A stretch of 64,000 bases of DNA from a virus, in the IMG/VR virus record IMGVR_UViG_3300009078_000075, positions 18,518 through 82,517 of that record, one strand, 5' to 3'. Position numbers and translations under genes: made by a program. The notes beneath the pieces were generated by a model. It saw nothing but the letters and a program-made list of their open reading frames with translations. It was not told the origin of the DNA and did no database searches. The stretch's first letter is position 1. Each line of letters opens with the position of its first letter. This document shows, piece by piece, positions 25,206 to 33,246 of the stretch.

Positions 25206-25982
25206 ATGAAATCAATTACATGTTTAGGTGACTTTCATTGTGGAAATAGAACAGGATTAACGATTGAACCAAGAAATAAGGTTCAGGAGTTTCTTTTAGA
25301 TGAATATAAAAAGAATATTAATTTATGGAATGATGTTAGTATCGTTATTGCTAACGGTGATCTTATTGATGGGTTGGGATTTTATGATCCATCTCAAACA
25401 CAAAATGATTTGTTGAAACAAGCAAAAGATGCATTTGAATTACTTAAATTGTGGAATGCAGATAAGTATTTTCTTACCTTTGGTACTCCTTTTCATGTTA
25501 CAGATAAAAAAACAGGAGTTGATTATGAACAGCTCATTTGTGATTTTTTAAATACATGGAGACCAGGATGTGCAAGGATTGAGGATGATTATAATGTAAA
25601 TCCTGCTCTTACCATTAAAGGAATTAGATTTAATATACGTCATAAAGTAGGGACGTCCATTGTTCCTTATGGAAAAGCTACTTTATTATTACGCACTGTA
25701 ATTGCATCATTAATGAGAAATGCTATCAATAAACAAGAACTTCCTCATATAATTATTCGTTCCCATGCTCATTATTATTTAAAAGTGGAGGAATACGGAA
25801 TTATTGCAATGATATTACCTTGCTGGCAAGCTCCGGGATCAAAATTTGGGACAAGACATTGTGAGGGATTAATTGATGTTGGGTCCGTAAAAATTGATAT
25901 TAATGAGGAGACGAAAGAATTTTGGATAAACAAACGTATTGTGCTATTCTCATCGATGGATGGAGAGCATATAGTGATATAA
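25206..25982 (+). CDS. Calcineurin-like metallophosphoesterase
   Basis: 258 residues. The metal-binding motifs are GDFHCGN (residues 8-14), ANGDLIDG (~49-56), GTPFHV, IRHKVG and SHAHYY (~185-190), in the usual order for the family. It should hydrolyse a phosphoester, with substrates ranging from nucleic acid to small molecules. There is no SbcC-like partner nearby. Confidence 0.8.
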   Translation: MKSITCLGDFHCGNRTGLTIEPRNKVQEFLLDEYKKNINLWNDVSIVIANGDLIDGLGFYDPSQTQNDLLKQAKDAFELLKLWNADKYFLTFGTPFHVTDKKTGVDYEQLICDFLNTWRPGCARIEDDYNVNPALTIKGIRFNIRHKVGTSIVPYGKATLLLRTVIASLMRNAINKQELPHIIIRSHAHYYLKVEEYGIIAMILPCWQAPGSKFGTRHCEGLIDVGSVKIDINEETKEFWINKRIVLFSSMDGEHIVI

Positions 25983-26392
25983 ATGATATTGATTTAATAG
26001 AGAAAAGAAAACAAAAGGAAAAAGATTTTTGTTGTACTAAATGTCAAGATAAGAGAAAATGTGAATATTATATAGAAAGAAATAATGAACGTAGCACCGA
26101 TTGGAAAAGAAATAATTATGAATTAAATTTAAATGTATGTACTGTATATAATGGATCAGAAAAGGGAAAGGAGAGATATAAAAGATATAATTTATCAGAA
26201 AAGGGAAAGGAAAGGTGTAGAAAACATGAACGTACTGAGAAAAGAAAGGAACAAAGACGATTATATAATCTACTCCCGGCGGTAAAGAAAAAACGAAAAG
26301 AAAGAGAATATACTTTACAAAGAAAGTTATACAAAAAATTATATTATGAGAGAAAAAAACAAGAACGATTACTTAAAGACAAGGGTAATTAG
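25922..26392 (+). CDS. Lys/Arg/Glu-rich protein with internal repeats (about 156 aa)
   Basis: The frame opens with TTG and overlaps the phosphoesterase by 61 bases, so the start is uncertain. Residues ~38-50 have a CCTKCQDKRKCEYY cluster. A repeated SEKGKER(Y/C) unit (SEKGKERYKRYN, SEKGKERCRKHE, TEKRKEQRRLYN) leads into a long basic helix. Such arrays occur in HNH-type phage proteins, but no HNH core is visible here, so it may be a truncated relative. Low-complexity composition limits the call. Confidence 0.5.
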   Translation: MDKQTYCAILIDGWRAYSDINDIDLIEKRKQKEKDFCCTKCQDKRKCEYYIERNNERSTDWKRNNYELNLNVCTVYNGSEKGKERYKRYNLSEKGKERCRKHERTEKRKEQRRLYNLLPAVKKKRKEREYTLQRKLYKKLYYERKKQERLLKDKGN

Positions 26393-26564
26393 TGTTCATT
26401 TTTTACAGTGTTTCCGTTGTGGTAAAACGGTAAGTATTTGTGATAATCCCGCCTGTTATAAACCCCTTAATTCAAGAAAAAAAATATTTTGTACTCGTCA
26501 ATCTCATTTTTGTTCTGAACATTGTTTAAATTATAAAAATAATTGGAAAGGTTTTCAAAAATGA
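26346..26564 (+). CDS. Small multi-Cys zinc-binding protein (72 aa)
   Basis: Contains CFRCGK, CDNPAC, FCTRQ and FCSEHC, at least seven Cys and two His, laid out like a double zinc finger. It overlaps its neighbours at both ends (46 bases upstream, ATGA downstream), which suggests coupled translation. Function unknown. Confidence 0.6.
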   Translation: MREKNKNDYLKTRVISVHFLQCFRCGKTVSICDNPACYKPLNSRKKIFCTRQSHFCSEHCLNYKNNWKGFQK

Positions 26565-27370
26565 TTACCAGTTCTTTAATTGTAAAATTATTGAAACAAA
26601 AACACATACTTGATTTGTGTTTCCCTGAATGTAAAGTAGGACCAACATACGGTGTAAACACTCATCCAATCCGTCTTGATTTTGTGGCAATAAAAAAATC
26701 ATGGACCCAGTCATACATATATGGGTATGAAATAAAGACGCATCGACAAGATTTTGTAAATGATAATAAATGGCCCGAATATCTAAAATACTGCACTTCT
26801 TTTTATTTTGTGTGCCCTCCCGGGGTTATTAATAAAACGGAACTTCCTGATTCTGCAGGGTTATATAATACATCAAAAAATGGGACCCGTCTTTTTTGTA
26901 TTAAAAAAGCTCCAATACGTGATATAACAATCCCTGAGTCCTTTTTTTGGTACTTATTAATAAACAGGGTTATTGCATCGGAAAATACATGGAAGCAACA
27001 AGAGACAAATTATGAGTATTGGAAGCGGTGGCTTAGTGAAAAAGACGAAAAAAAGAATCTCGGTAGTTTTGTTTCAAAGAAACTTCGGAAACTTGTTGAT
27101 GATAAAATTTCCTGTGTTGAAAAAGAAAATAGACATTTTAAAGATATGATACAGGGATTTGATACATTAAAGCAATTTCTTTTATCAATCGGGGTATCTC
27201 AATATGATATTGATAATGGGAGTAGTTGGACATTAAGAAGAAGGGTAAATGATATAAGACAATTAATTTCCCCCGATTTGTTACATAATATAAATACAAG
27301 TATTAATGAGCTTGATAAATTGAAACAATTAATAATTGAATTGACAAAGGAGAAAAATGAAAACATTTGA
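26561..27370 (+). CDS. MmcB-like PD-(D/E)XK nuclease-fold protein
   Basis: 269 residues from ATG 26561 (overlaps the previous stop by ATGA; GGAAAGG site). The core IRLDFVAIKK, GYEIKTHRQDFVNDNKW, PEYLKYCTSFYFVCPPGVI matches the MmcB family of DNA-repair-associated proteins, which have a PD-(D/E)XK fold with Asp and ExK as metal ligands. After ~170 residues a helical C-terminal half follows. It may act as a DNA nuclease in repair or in host DNA degradation. Confidence 0.7.
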   Translation: MITSSLIVKLLKQKHILDLCFPECKVGPTYGVNTHPIRLDFVAIKKSWTQSYIYGYEIKTHRQDFVNDNKWPEYLKYCTSFYFVCPPGVINKTELPDSAGLYNTSKNGTRLFCIKKAPIRDITIPESFFWYLLINRVIASENTWKQQETNYEYWKRWLSEKDEKKNLGSFVSKKLRKLVDDKISCVEKENRHFKDMIQGFDTLKQFLLSIGVSQYDIDNGSSWTLRRRVNDIRQLISPDLLHNINTSINELDKLKQLIIELTKEKNENI

Positions 27371-27560
27371 GCAGGAATTACAGGAACTTATAAATCGTTA
27401 TAGTAAAGAATCAGGATCGGATACCCCTGATTTTATGCTTGCTGAATATCTTTATGATTGTCTTATCGTGTTTGGGAAGACTATGAAAGCAAGGGATAAA
27501 TGGTATGGAAAGGAAAAATTTACTGGATTAAATTCAAATATTTTAGAAAAAAACGATTGA
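27357..27560 (+). CDS. Small hypothetical protein (67 aa)
   Basis: MKTFEQELQELINRYSKESG..., helical and acidic, overlapping the MmcB-like gene by 14 bases with an AAAGGAGAAA ribosome site. No family recognised; the tail of the gene overlaps a class I promoter. Confidence 0.55.
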   Translation: MKTFEQELQELINRYSKESGSDTPDFMLAEYLYDCLIVFGKTMKARDKWYGKEKFTGLNSNILEKND

Positions 27561-27600
27561 AAAGACAAAATATGCCGATATATATAATAGAGAGGGAAAT
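27553..27600 (+). promoter_or_regulatory. Class I promoter/leader element
   Basis: CGATTGAAAAGACAAAATAT followed by GCCGATATATATAATAGAGAG (TATAAT 27583-27588) and the leader ACCTTTAACAAAGGAGAAAG. It serves the secreted-protein gene at 27631. Confidence 0.7.
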
Positions 27601-27630
27601 AACAATAACCTTTAACAAAGGAGAAAGTTG

Positions 27631-27930
27631 ATGAAAAGATTAGTAATTTTAATTTTAGTTTTTTTTGTAATTTTGAATTTTTCAGTTTGTAATGCTTACG
27701 GATGTTTTAATTATACAACCGGGACTGGGAATGATAACCATACCCCTATATTTGATCAGCCATTGGGTAAAGGTAGACTTATCGCTTGGATTCCAAATAA
27801 TACTGCATTACGGTGTTCAGCTCATAATGGTATTTGGGTGAAGGTTATTTATTGGTTGGGAGAAAGAGGTAAATCAGATTGTATTATTGGGTGGATTCCT
27901 AAAGATTTTTTAAAATGTTTGTCTAAGTAA
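27631..27930 (+). CDS. Secreted SH3-like protein (99 aa)
   Basis: The start is ATG 27631 after AAAGGAGAAAG. A signal peptide is clear (MKRLVILILVFFVILNFSVC, cleavage near NA-YG). The mature ~75 residues resemble a bacterial SH3-like barrel (IAWIPNNTALRCSAHNGIWV, IIGWIPKDFL). It should be exported to the periplasm. Being early (class I promoter), it could act in cell-envelope takeover or superinfection exclusion; that is inference. Confidence 0.6.
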   Translation: MKRLVILILVFFVILNFSVCNAYGCFNYTTGTGNDNHTPIFDQPLGKGRLIAWIPNNTALRCSAHNGIWVKVIYWLGERGKSDCIIGWIPKDFLKCLSK

Positions 27931-27963
27931 TATGAAGTTAACTTTTGACAAAAGGTGAATCCG

Positions 27964-28422
27964 ATGAAAAAAATTATTATCTTCATTGTTATGTTTTTAG
28001 TTTTAGCAAATATTGTTCAAGCAGCTTCCCCTTTAGGATATGGGGGTAATTGGGATTATAATGAAGTTAGGTCCTTTCCAAGAACAAAATTAGATTTATC
28101 ATGGAATACATGGGATTCTTATGATAAAGCTCTTTTTTGCACTTGGATGAGTACACGGATTGTAGATTATGGACAGACAAATTATTGTATACATCATTCT
28201 GAAACAAATGGTGAGCGAAATGAATTAATTAATGATCTTACTGATAGATGGGGCCGGGATGCTACATTACCTTATTTTATTGCAGGATCTATTCTTGGAT
28301 ATCTTGTTGCTAATGCTATGCCTTCTGGTAAGTTACGAAAAGCATTATTGCTTTCATTTGTTTTTTTACAGGGGAGAAATTGTGTATTCAATGCTTGTGG
28401 AGGATGTGGGGTTAGATTTTAA
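27964..28422 (+). CDS. Secreted/membrane hypothetical protein (152 aa)
   Basis: The start ATG 27964 has an AAAGGTG site. A signal peptide (MKKIIIFIVMFLVLANIVQA) leads into a mature part with several Trp and Cys, a hydrophobic segment (FIAGSILGYLVANAMP, ~105-120) and a Cys-rich end (CVFNACGGCGVRF). It follows another exported protein and may act with it. Family unknown. Confidence 0.55.
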   Translation: MKKIIIFIVMFLVLANIVQAASPLGYGGNWDYNEVRSFPRTKLDLSWNTWDSYDKALFCTWMSTRIVDYGQTNYCIHHSETNGERNELINDLTDRWGRDATLPYFIAGSILGYLVANAMPSGKLRKALLLSFVFLQGRNCVFNACGGCGVRF

Positions 28423-28424
28423 AA

Positions 28425-28724
28425 ATGATTAAGTTAAAGGATTTAACAAAAAAAGAATTATTTGAAATTATTAAAGAACTGGGATTAGATAAATTAATTT
28501 CGGATAGTGATATTAATTTTAAAAGGTATAATTCAAGATGTAAAAAAGCTCAAATGCTTATGGATAATGCAATGAAAAGAATGAATTTATTTCGTGGTAC
28601 TGGGAAAATGCTTTTATATTGCAGAGCTTCTAATGACTGGGATCAGGGGAAAAGACAATTTGAGTTAGCCCAACTTGATTATGATGCTTTTTTAAAGGAA
28701 AAGGAAAATGAGAAAAACATATAA
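28425..28724 (+). CDS. Hypothetical protein (99 aa)
   Basis: MIKLKDLTKKELFEIIKELG..., mostly helical and charged. It starts 2 bases after the previous stop. No family recognised. Confidence 0.55.
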   Translation: MIKLKDLTKKELFEIIKELGLDKLISDSDINFKRYNSRCKKAQMLMDNAMKRMNLFRGTGKMLLYCRASNDWDQGKRQFELAQLDYDAFLKEKENEKNI

Positions 28725-28739
28725 ACGATTTTGTATATA

Positions 28740-28902
28740 AAAAAAATTCTATTTTATTCAAATTGACACAAATTTATTTATATAATGAAATTTATTTATA
28801 TAATGAAATTGATTTTGATGTTACCCTTCCAGAAATAAAGGATTTAGTTAAAAGGTTTAAAGAAAATTTAAATCGAAAAATGAATAGGGAAATCAAAAAA
28901 TG
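28740..28902 (+). pseudogene. Open frame without a good start, possibly a gene remnant
   Basis: A stop-free frame reads ...YLYNEIYLYNEIDFDVTLPE and on to EIKK with stop at 28900-28902, but has no ATG until near its end. It contains a tandem 18-base repeat (from ~28770) that keeps frame. It looks like the C-terminal part of a protein whose start was lost, or a small gene using TTG near 28764. Confidence 0.3.
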
Positions 28903-29352
28903 AAATATTTAGAATATCGAAATATGACATCTAAGCAAATTGCAGGTAAGTTAAGAAAAGAAAAATTATGGTATGATTATGTAACTGCACTTCGGGGGCC
29001 AGATTTTTGTGAAAATAATTTAAAGGATCTTTTTACATGTTTTCTCCGGGGAAAAATGAAACTATTATCCGGGATGATGGGAATAGTTTATTTTGAAAGA
29101 AAAATTTATTCAATTTATAAAGAAATAATTTCATCTGAAAAATCTGATTATTTTATTGAATTTCCTGGTATTGAATTTAATTTTGGTAGAAAACATTGGA
29201 TAAGACATATATATTCAGGATTACAAGCAGTTGAATCATTTGGTGAAGAAGTGGAAGAAATTGCAAATGCATTGGAAATAGCTTTGTGCAATGACAATGC
29301 ATTTTCTTTTATAAATATTGAAAGAATTGTAAATATAATAAAACCATTATAA
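28900..29352 (+). CDS. Paralogue A of a two-member phage family (150 aa)
   Basis: Shares with the 31130 product the blocks (Y/W)DY(V/I)TALRGPD, LK(D/K)LFTCFLRG, HW...(H) and a GxExEEIA motif near the end. Conserved Trp, Asp and Arg-Gly-Pro-Asp residues and lack of membrane segments suggest a globular cytosolic protein. I do not recognise the family; I recall DYxTALRGPD-like motifs in uncharacterised phage proteins but cannot confirm it here. Confidence 0.6.
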   Translation: MKYLEYRNMTSKQIAGKLRKEKLWYDYVTALRGPDFCENNLKDLFTCFLRGKMKLLSGMMGIVYFERKIYSIYKEIISSEKSDYFIEFPGIEFNFGRKHWIRHIYSGLQAVESFGEEVEEIANALEIALCNDNAFSFINIERIVNIIKPL

Positions 29353-29369
29353 AAAATACGGGAGGAGAT

Positions 29370-29585
29370 ATGAAATTTAGGGTGATCATGATTGAAGAGT
29401 ATGAAGTTGATCCTTCATTGTATCCCAAGGGAAGTACCCCGGATGCAATGCGGAAAATTGATGAAGATAATTATAATAATGATCCTTCATTTATCCTTGA
29501 TGCAGATAATTTGAGGATATCGGTGGAAATCGTTGCAGAAGGGGAGATGCGAAGTGGAAAAAAGAAGATTATTAATGTGGGATAA
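29370..29585 (+). CDS. Small acidic hypothetical protein (71 aa)
   Basis: MKFRVIMIEEYEVDPSLYPK... with a GGGAGGAG ribosome site, beta-alpha pattern, acidic. It overlaps the HD hydrolase start by 11 bases. Family unknown. Confidence 0.55.
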   Translation: MKFRVIMIEEYEVDPSLYPKGSTPDAMRKIDEDNYNNDPSFILDADNLRISVEIVAEGEMRSGKKKIINVG

Positions 29586-30177
29586 TCCTTATGTTCAAAA
29601 AGCAAGGGACTTTGCAATAAAAGCACATGGGGAGCAGAGGTATGGGGAACATCCGTTTATTTATCATCTTGATAAAGTAAATGAAATTCTTTCTAATCAA
29701 AGTCCCTGTATACAAGTAATCGGATATTTACATGATGTTTTGGAAGATACCGATATAACGATTGATATTCTTATAAATGAGTTTGGTGTATATATTGCCA
29801 ATTGTGTTTATTTTCTTTCAGATGTAAAGGGGGAATCTCGAAAAATAAGAAAACAGAAAACATACGCAAAGTTAAAAACCCTTTGTATTAAAAATCAAGA
29901 ATGGGCTTATAAGGAAGCCCTCATTGTAAAAATGGCTGATCGGTTGGCAAATATGCGGGCATGTATTAAGGATGGTAATCAGGGACTTTTAAAGATGTAT
30001 CAGCAAGAAATGGCAGATTTTATAGATGTGGTATATCGTCCCGGATTATGTGACTCTCTTTGGATAGAGCTTTTTAAATTATATGTCACACTTGATGATA
30101 TTTATAAAAATCGAATGATTGAAAAGAATACTTTTTTTGCTGAATTGTATGGAAAAGAAAAAAAGGGGAAAGAATGA
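29575..30177 (+). CDS. HD-domain (p)ppGpp hydrolase-like protein (SpoT/Mesh1 type)
   Basis: 200 residues from ATG 29575 (a TTG at 29533 would add 14 residues). The HD motifs are His31 (YHLDKV), GYLHDVLEDTD (His53-Asp54, Glu57-Asp58) and KMADRLANM (Asp122), in the layout of SpoT hydrolase domains. It has no synthetase domain. It could remove (p)ppGpp or a related nucleotide and so blunt the host stringent response; the exact substrate is not shown. Confidence 0.75.
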   Translation: MWDNPYVQKARDFAIKAHGEQRYGEHPFIYHLDKVNEILSNQSPCIQVIGYLHDVLEDTDITIDILINEFGVYIANCVYFLSDVKGESRKIRKQKTYAKLKTLCIKNQEWAYKEALIVKMADRLANMRACIKDGNQGLLKMYQQEMADFIDVVYRPGLCDSLWIELFKLYVTLDDIYKNRMIEKNTFFAELYGKEKKGKE

Positions 30178-30395
30178 GGTCCAAAAAAATGAGAACTCGG
30201 GTTATAGTAGAACATAATGGGGTTCCTATTATAAAAGAATCATTTGCAATTCATGATTATCCGGATTCAATGGATAATCCCGGAAGCAGTTATTTATTGA
30301 TATCCGGAGAACATCATTTAAATAGGGAAGAGGTAATCGAATTGATTACAAGGTTACAGGATTGGCTTACTTATAAAAGGTTACAAATTCCATGA
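30174..30395 (+). CDS. Small hypothetical protein (73 aa)
   Basis: MRSKKMRTRVIVEHNGVPII..., overlapping the previous stop by ATGA; a second Met at 30189 is possible. The end (LNREEVIELITRLQDWL) is a helix like those in small phage regulators. Unknown. Confidence 0.5.
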   Translation: MRSKKMRTRVIVEHNGVPIIKESFAIHDYPDSMDNPGSSYLLISGEHHLNREEVIELITRLQDWLTYKRLQIP

Positions 30396-30420
30396 TTATT
30401 TGAAGGGAGAAATAATTAAA

Positions 30421-30684
30421 ATGACATTAATAGAACAATTGACAGAATGGGTAAAAGGGAATCCTGTTCATAATGATACTGCTAATGAATGTTGTCCTGA
30501 TTTTTCTTGTTGTAGAGGAAAAGAATATATAGCCCCGTTGAAACAAAGGGAGAGGTTTCTTAAAGCTGTCCTCGAAAATGATGAAGATACCAAATATCAA
30601 ATGTTAATGATGTTTTTAGGTAATGCATTCGCGGGTAAGAATGTTTATATTGCAGGGGAAAATTCTCCATCTGAAATGCATTAA
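30421..30684 (+). CDS. Small hypothetical protein (87 aa) with Cys pairs
   Basis: ATG 30421 follows GAAGGGAGAA. The product has ECCPDFSCCRGKEYIAPLKQ (~22-41) with four Cys, then a helix. This pattern is common in phage proteins of unknown role. The end is followed by a class II motif. Confidence 0.55.
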   Translation: MTLIEQLTEWVKGNPVHNDTANECCPDFSCCRGKEYIAPLKQRERFLKAVLENDEDTKYQMLMMFLGNAFAGKNVYIAGENSPSEMH

Positions 30685-30698
30685 ATTTATTAACAATA

Positions 30699-30707
30699 TA
30701 CATAATA
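30699..30707 (+). promoter_or_regulatory. Class II motif TACATAATA
   Basis: Lies 15 bases before ATG 30723, with the GGAGGG ribosome site just after it, so any transcript leader would be very short. Confidence 0.5.
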
Positions 30708-30722
30708 ATATATGGAGGGATT

Positions 30723-30929
30723 ATGAAAAGAATGATTGAAACAATGGACCAGAAAATACGTGAAGAGATGGGTGAGTATTATATCGTATCAAAAACAAGG
30801 TTACAAAATCTTTTGGATTGTTTTGATGGTGGGGCTAAAAGGATAGTCGAATTGACAGAGATAATAAATAAACAACAAGTTGAGATCGGACGGCTTAGCA
30901 GACAATTAATTGACATTGCTAAGGAGTAA
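30723..30929 (+). CDS. Small coiled-coil protein (68 aa)
   Basis: MKRMIETMDQKIREEMGEYY..., with YIVSKTRLQNLLDC and a C-terminal heptad region (ELTEIINKQQVEIGRLSRQL). GGAGGGATT ribosome site. Unknown role. Confidence 0.55.
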   Translation: MKRMIETMDQKIREEMGEYYIVSKTRLQNLLDCFDGGAKRIVELTEIINKQQVEIGRLSRQLIDIAKE

Positions 30930-30931
30930 AT

Positions 30932-31126
30932 ATGAATTTAAAATTAAATATATTAAATATTGGTTTTTGTAATATATTGGCAATTATTTTTATTACACTT
31001 AAGTTAATCGGTAAAATAACCTGGTCCTGGTGGTGGGTTTTGTCCCCGTTATGGATTCCATTTTCTATTGTTTTTATATTGTCTATTTTTTATGTATTGA
31101 TTATTATCATAGAAGGTATTGATTAA
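30932..31126 (+). CDS. Small membrane protein, transmembrane Fragile-X-F-like (64 aa)
   Basis: Two hydrophobic helices flank KLIGKITWSWWWVLSPLWIP, the hallmark of the small phage family annotated as transmembrane Fragile-X-F proteins. It should sit in the inner membrane. Function is not known for the family. Confidence 0.65.
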   Translation: MNLKLNILNIGFCNILAIIFITLKLIGKITWSWWWVLSPLWIPFSIVFILSIFYVLIIIIEGID

Positions 31127-31129
31127 TAT

Positions 31130-31636
31130 ATGAAAAATCTTTCGTATAAACAATATCGTAAGTTATCTCCTGAGGCTATTGTAAATCGAATAAAAATTAG
31201 ATACCCCGTTGAAAAAAGGAATATAATATGGTGGGATTATATAACAGCACTTCGGGGACCCGATGTTGATAATGAGCCTTTAAAGAAATTATTTACATGT
31301 TTTCTTCGAGGTTCTTTTGGTTTGTATACAAAACAATGTAACTATTTTGGTATATTCTTTTTTGAGTCTTTTGTTTTTAGACGTGCAAAAAAATATGGAG
31401 ATCGAACATTAAATGATACATTTTGTTATACATTTATTGATTCAAATGACCATTGGAGGGCTCATATGTGTTGTGCATTACAAGCAACTGTTTGTCTTGG
31501 CCCCGAGATTGAAGAAATTGCATTAACTTTGTATACGTGTTTAAAAGAGAAAAAAGTAACGGTAGGAGATATTTTGAAGCTTTCAGAATTATTAAAGAAA
31601 TACATTCCTGATTCTGATTTATATTTATTTGACTAA
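31130..31636 (+). CDS. Paralogue B of a two-member phage family (168 aa)
   Basis: Related to the 28900 product: WWDYITALRGPD, LKKLFTCFLRG, DHWRAHMCCALQA and GPEIEEIALTL align with it, while the N-terminal ~25 residues and C-terminus differ. The two genes are 1.8 kb apart, so they arose by duplication and divergence. Unknown function. Confidence 0.6.
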   Translation: MKNLSYKQYRKLSPEAIVNRIKIRYPVEKRNIIWWDYITALRGPDVDNEPLKKLFTCFLRGSFGLYTKQCNYFGIFFFESFVFRRAKKYGDRTLNDTFCYTFIDSNDHWRAHMCCALQATVCLGPEIEEIALTLYTCLKEKKVTVGDILKLSELLKKYIPDSDLYLFD

Positions 31637-31823
31637 ATTAAAGTAATTTTCAGGGGAAAATGGGGTAGGACTTTTATTGGTTTCTTGTTTTTTAAACGTA
31701 TAAGTTAGTTAAAAGGTAAAAATTCAGTAGAAAATAAAAAACCGAATATAATAGTATTTAAAATAAAAATAGTTGTGTTTTTTCATATTATATATCCGAT
31801 TTTGATAGAAAGGAATAAAGAAA

Positions 31824-32102
31824 ATGGAATATAAAAGGTTTTTTTCTTTTGATTTAGTAGAATGGGAATCACAGGCCGGGGGCCATTGGACAAACAAAAA
31901 GGGGGTTGTTGTAGGAATTGTCCCGAAGAATACACATCCTTCTTCATTAAATTTCCCCGCACTCCGTACTGATGTATATTCAGATAGAAATCATGAAAGT
32001 TATATTGTGCGGGTGAAAGTGGGGAAAACTCAATATCGTGATTACTGGCCCCGAGTATCGGCATTAAGATGGATTCAGGGGATTGAAATAATATCGTTGT
32101 GA
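31824..32102 (+). CDS. Hypothetical protein (92 aa)
   Basis: MEYKRFFSFDLVEWESQAGG..., beta-rich with several Trp and Tyr (TQYRDYWPRVSALRWI). Ribosome site AGAAAGGAAT. A 187-base gap precedes it in which I see no gene. Family unknown. Confidence 0.5.
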   Translation: MEYKRFFSFDLVEWESQAGGHWTNKKGVVVGIVPKNTHPSSLNFPALRTDVYSDRNHESYIVRVKVGKTQYRDYWPRVSALRWIQGIEIISL

Positions 32103-32112
32103 AGTGAAGTAA

Positions 32113-32150
32113 TAACCGATAATTGTCGATATATATAATAGAGGGGAATA
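32113..32150 (+). promoter_or_regulatory. Class I promoter element, shortened variant
   Basis: AACCGAT then CGATATATATAATAGAGGGG (TATAAT 32134-32139); about 14 bases between the two boxes are missing compared with other copies. Leader ACTTTTAACATAGG follows. Confidence 0.6.
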
Positions 32151-32175
32151 ACAACTTTTAACATAGGGGGGGACA

Positions 32176-32625
32176 ATGAATAAATATATGCTTTCTGGAA
32201 TTGAAGGCCCATTTAAGATCAGGAAAGATAATTATATAGCAAGAATATTGTCCGAGCGTGGGAAAAGTGTTGTTTATATTTTATCTATTTTATTGATTTT
32301 TATAAATATGTCTTTAATTTTATGGCATTTATGTTTATTTACAAAAATTGGTACCATTATAAAAGATTCTGATTTTGTTAAATCGATTCATATTGAATCA
32401 ATGAATACAGTTATTATACATTCATTACCCGGATATAGTGATGAAGATATAAAATTTGAAGTGGAAAAAATTTTATATAGTTATAACTATATGGACCCGG
32501 TGGCAATAATAATTGGATACGATGTTATTGTCACATCCGGGATTCCTAATGATATTGAAAATTACCCAATGCCTGATACTGGTAAAAAGAAACATAAAGA
32601 TTATTCTGGAAGAAGACGGATATGA
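32176..32625 (+). CDS. Single-pass membrane protein (149 aa)
   Basis: One transmembrane helix at ~32-58 (VVYILSILLIFINMSLILWH), with ~30 residues before it and ~90 after, the latter with a small alpha/beta pattern (TVIIHSLPGYSDEDIKFEVE). Driven by a class I promoter, so expressed early; a role at the inner membrane such as exclusion is possible but not shown. Confidence 0.55.
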   Translation: MNKYMLSGIEGPFKIRKDNYIARILSERGKSVVYILSILLIFINMSLILWHLCLFTKIGTIIKDSDFVKSIHIESMNTVIIHSLPGYSDEDIKFEVEKILYSYNYMDPVAIIIGYDVIVTSGIPNDIENYPMPDTGKKKHKDYSGRRRI

Positions 32626-32675
32626 TAATTATTTTTATTTTTGTTTTTCTTATTCTTTTAATTACATTTAAGTGA
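32622..32675 (+). CDS. Possible 17-aa hydrophobic peptide
   Basis: MIIIFIFVFLILLITFK, overlapping the previous stop by ATGA. A pure membrane helix, similar to other mini membrane genes in this window. Low certainty. Confidence 0.3.
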   Translation: MIIIFIFVFLILLITFK

Positions 32676-32682
32676 GGGGTAT

Positions 32683-33216
32683 ATGGAATTTATTGGGTTT
32701 CCAAAAATTGCAAGGATTAGTCGAGAAGTAATTGTAACGGAAATGATTGATGGAACAAATGTACAAATTTATATAACAGAAGATGGCGAATTTTATACGG
32801 GATCAAAATCCCGATGGATTACCCCTGAAAATGATAATGCCGGGTTTTCTCGATGGGCCTATGAACACAAATCAGACCTTTTAACCCTTGGCCCTGGGAG
32901 GCATTTTGGTGAATGGTGGGGATCAGGGATTCAAAGGGCATATGGGTTAAGTAAAGGGGATAAAAGGTTTTCCCTTTTTAATGTTTCCCGGTGGGGGATG
33001 GAACGGCCCCTTTGTTGTGAGGTTGTTCCTGTGTTGTGGGAGGGTAATTTTGATGATTTAAATGTAAATCAGATAATGAATATACTTTCCTTTCATGGTA
33101 GTGTTGCTGTTCCTGGTTTTATGCGGCCAGAGGGGATCGTTATATATCATACTGCTGCCAATATGTGTTTTAAGAAAACATTTGAGAAAGATGGGACAGG
33201 AAAGTGGGAAAAATAA
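32683..33216 (+). CDS. RNA-ligase-like nucleotidyltransferase-fold protein lacking the motif I lysine
   Basis: 177 residues. The fold is that of phage RNA ligases (PF09414): motif I region VTEMIDGTNVQIY (19-31), motif III-like FGEWWGSGIQRAYG, motif IV PEGIVIYH and motif V FKKTFEKD. In active ligases motif I reads K-x-DG with the Lys carrying AMP; here the codon is ATG (Met21), so the nucleophile is missing, while the downstream lysines of motif V remain. It is also shorter than typical ligases. It may be inactive, bind RNA or end structures, or work without self-adenylation. Confidence 0.7.
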   Translation: MEFIGFPKIARISREVIVTEMIDGTNVQIYITEDGEFYTGSKSRWITPENDNAGFSRWAYEHKSDLLTLGPGRHFGEWWGSGIQRAYGLSKGDKRFSLFNVSRWGMERPLCCEVVPVLWEGNFDDLNVNQIMNILSFHGSVAVPGFMRPEGIVIYHTAANMCFKKTFEKDGTGKWEK

Positions 33217-33225
33217 AGAGGATAA

Positions 33226-33234
33226 TACATAATA
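33226..33234 (+). promoter_or_regulatory. Class II motif TACATAATA
   Basis: Followed at 10 bases by GAAGGTG and the chain of mini frames 33247-33493. Confidence 0.5.
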
Positions 33235-33246
33235 TATTTGAAGGTG

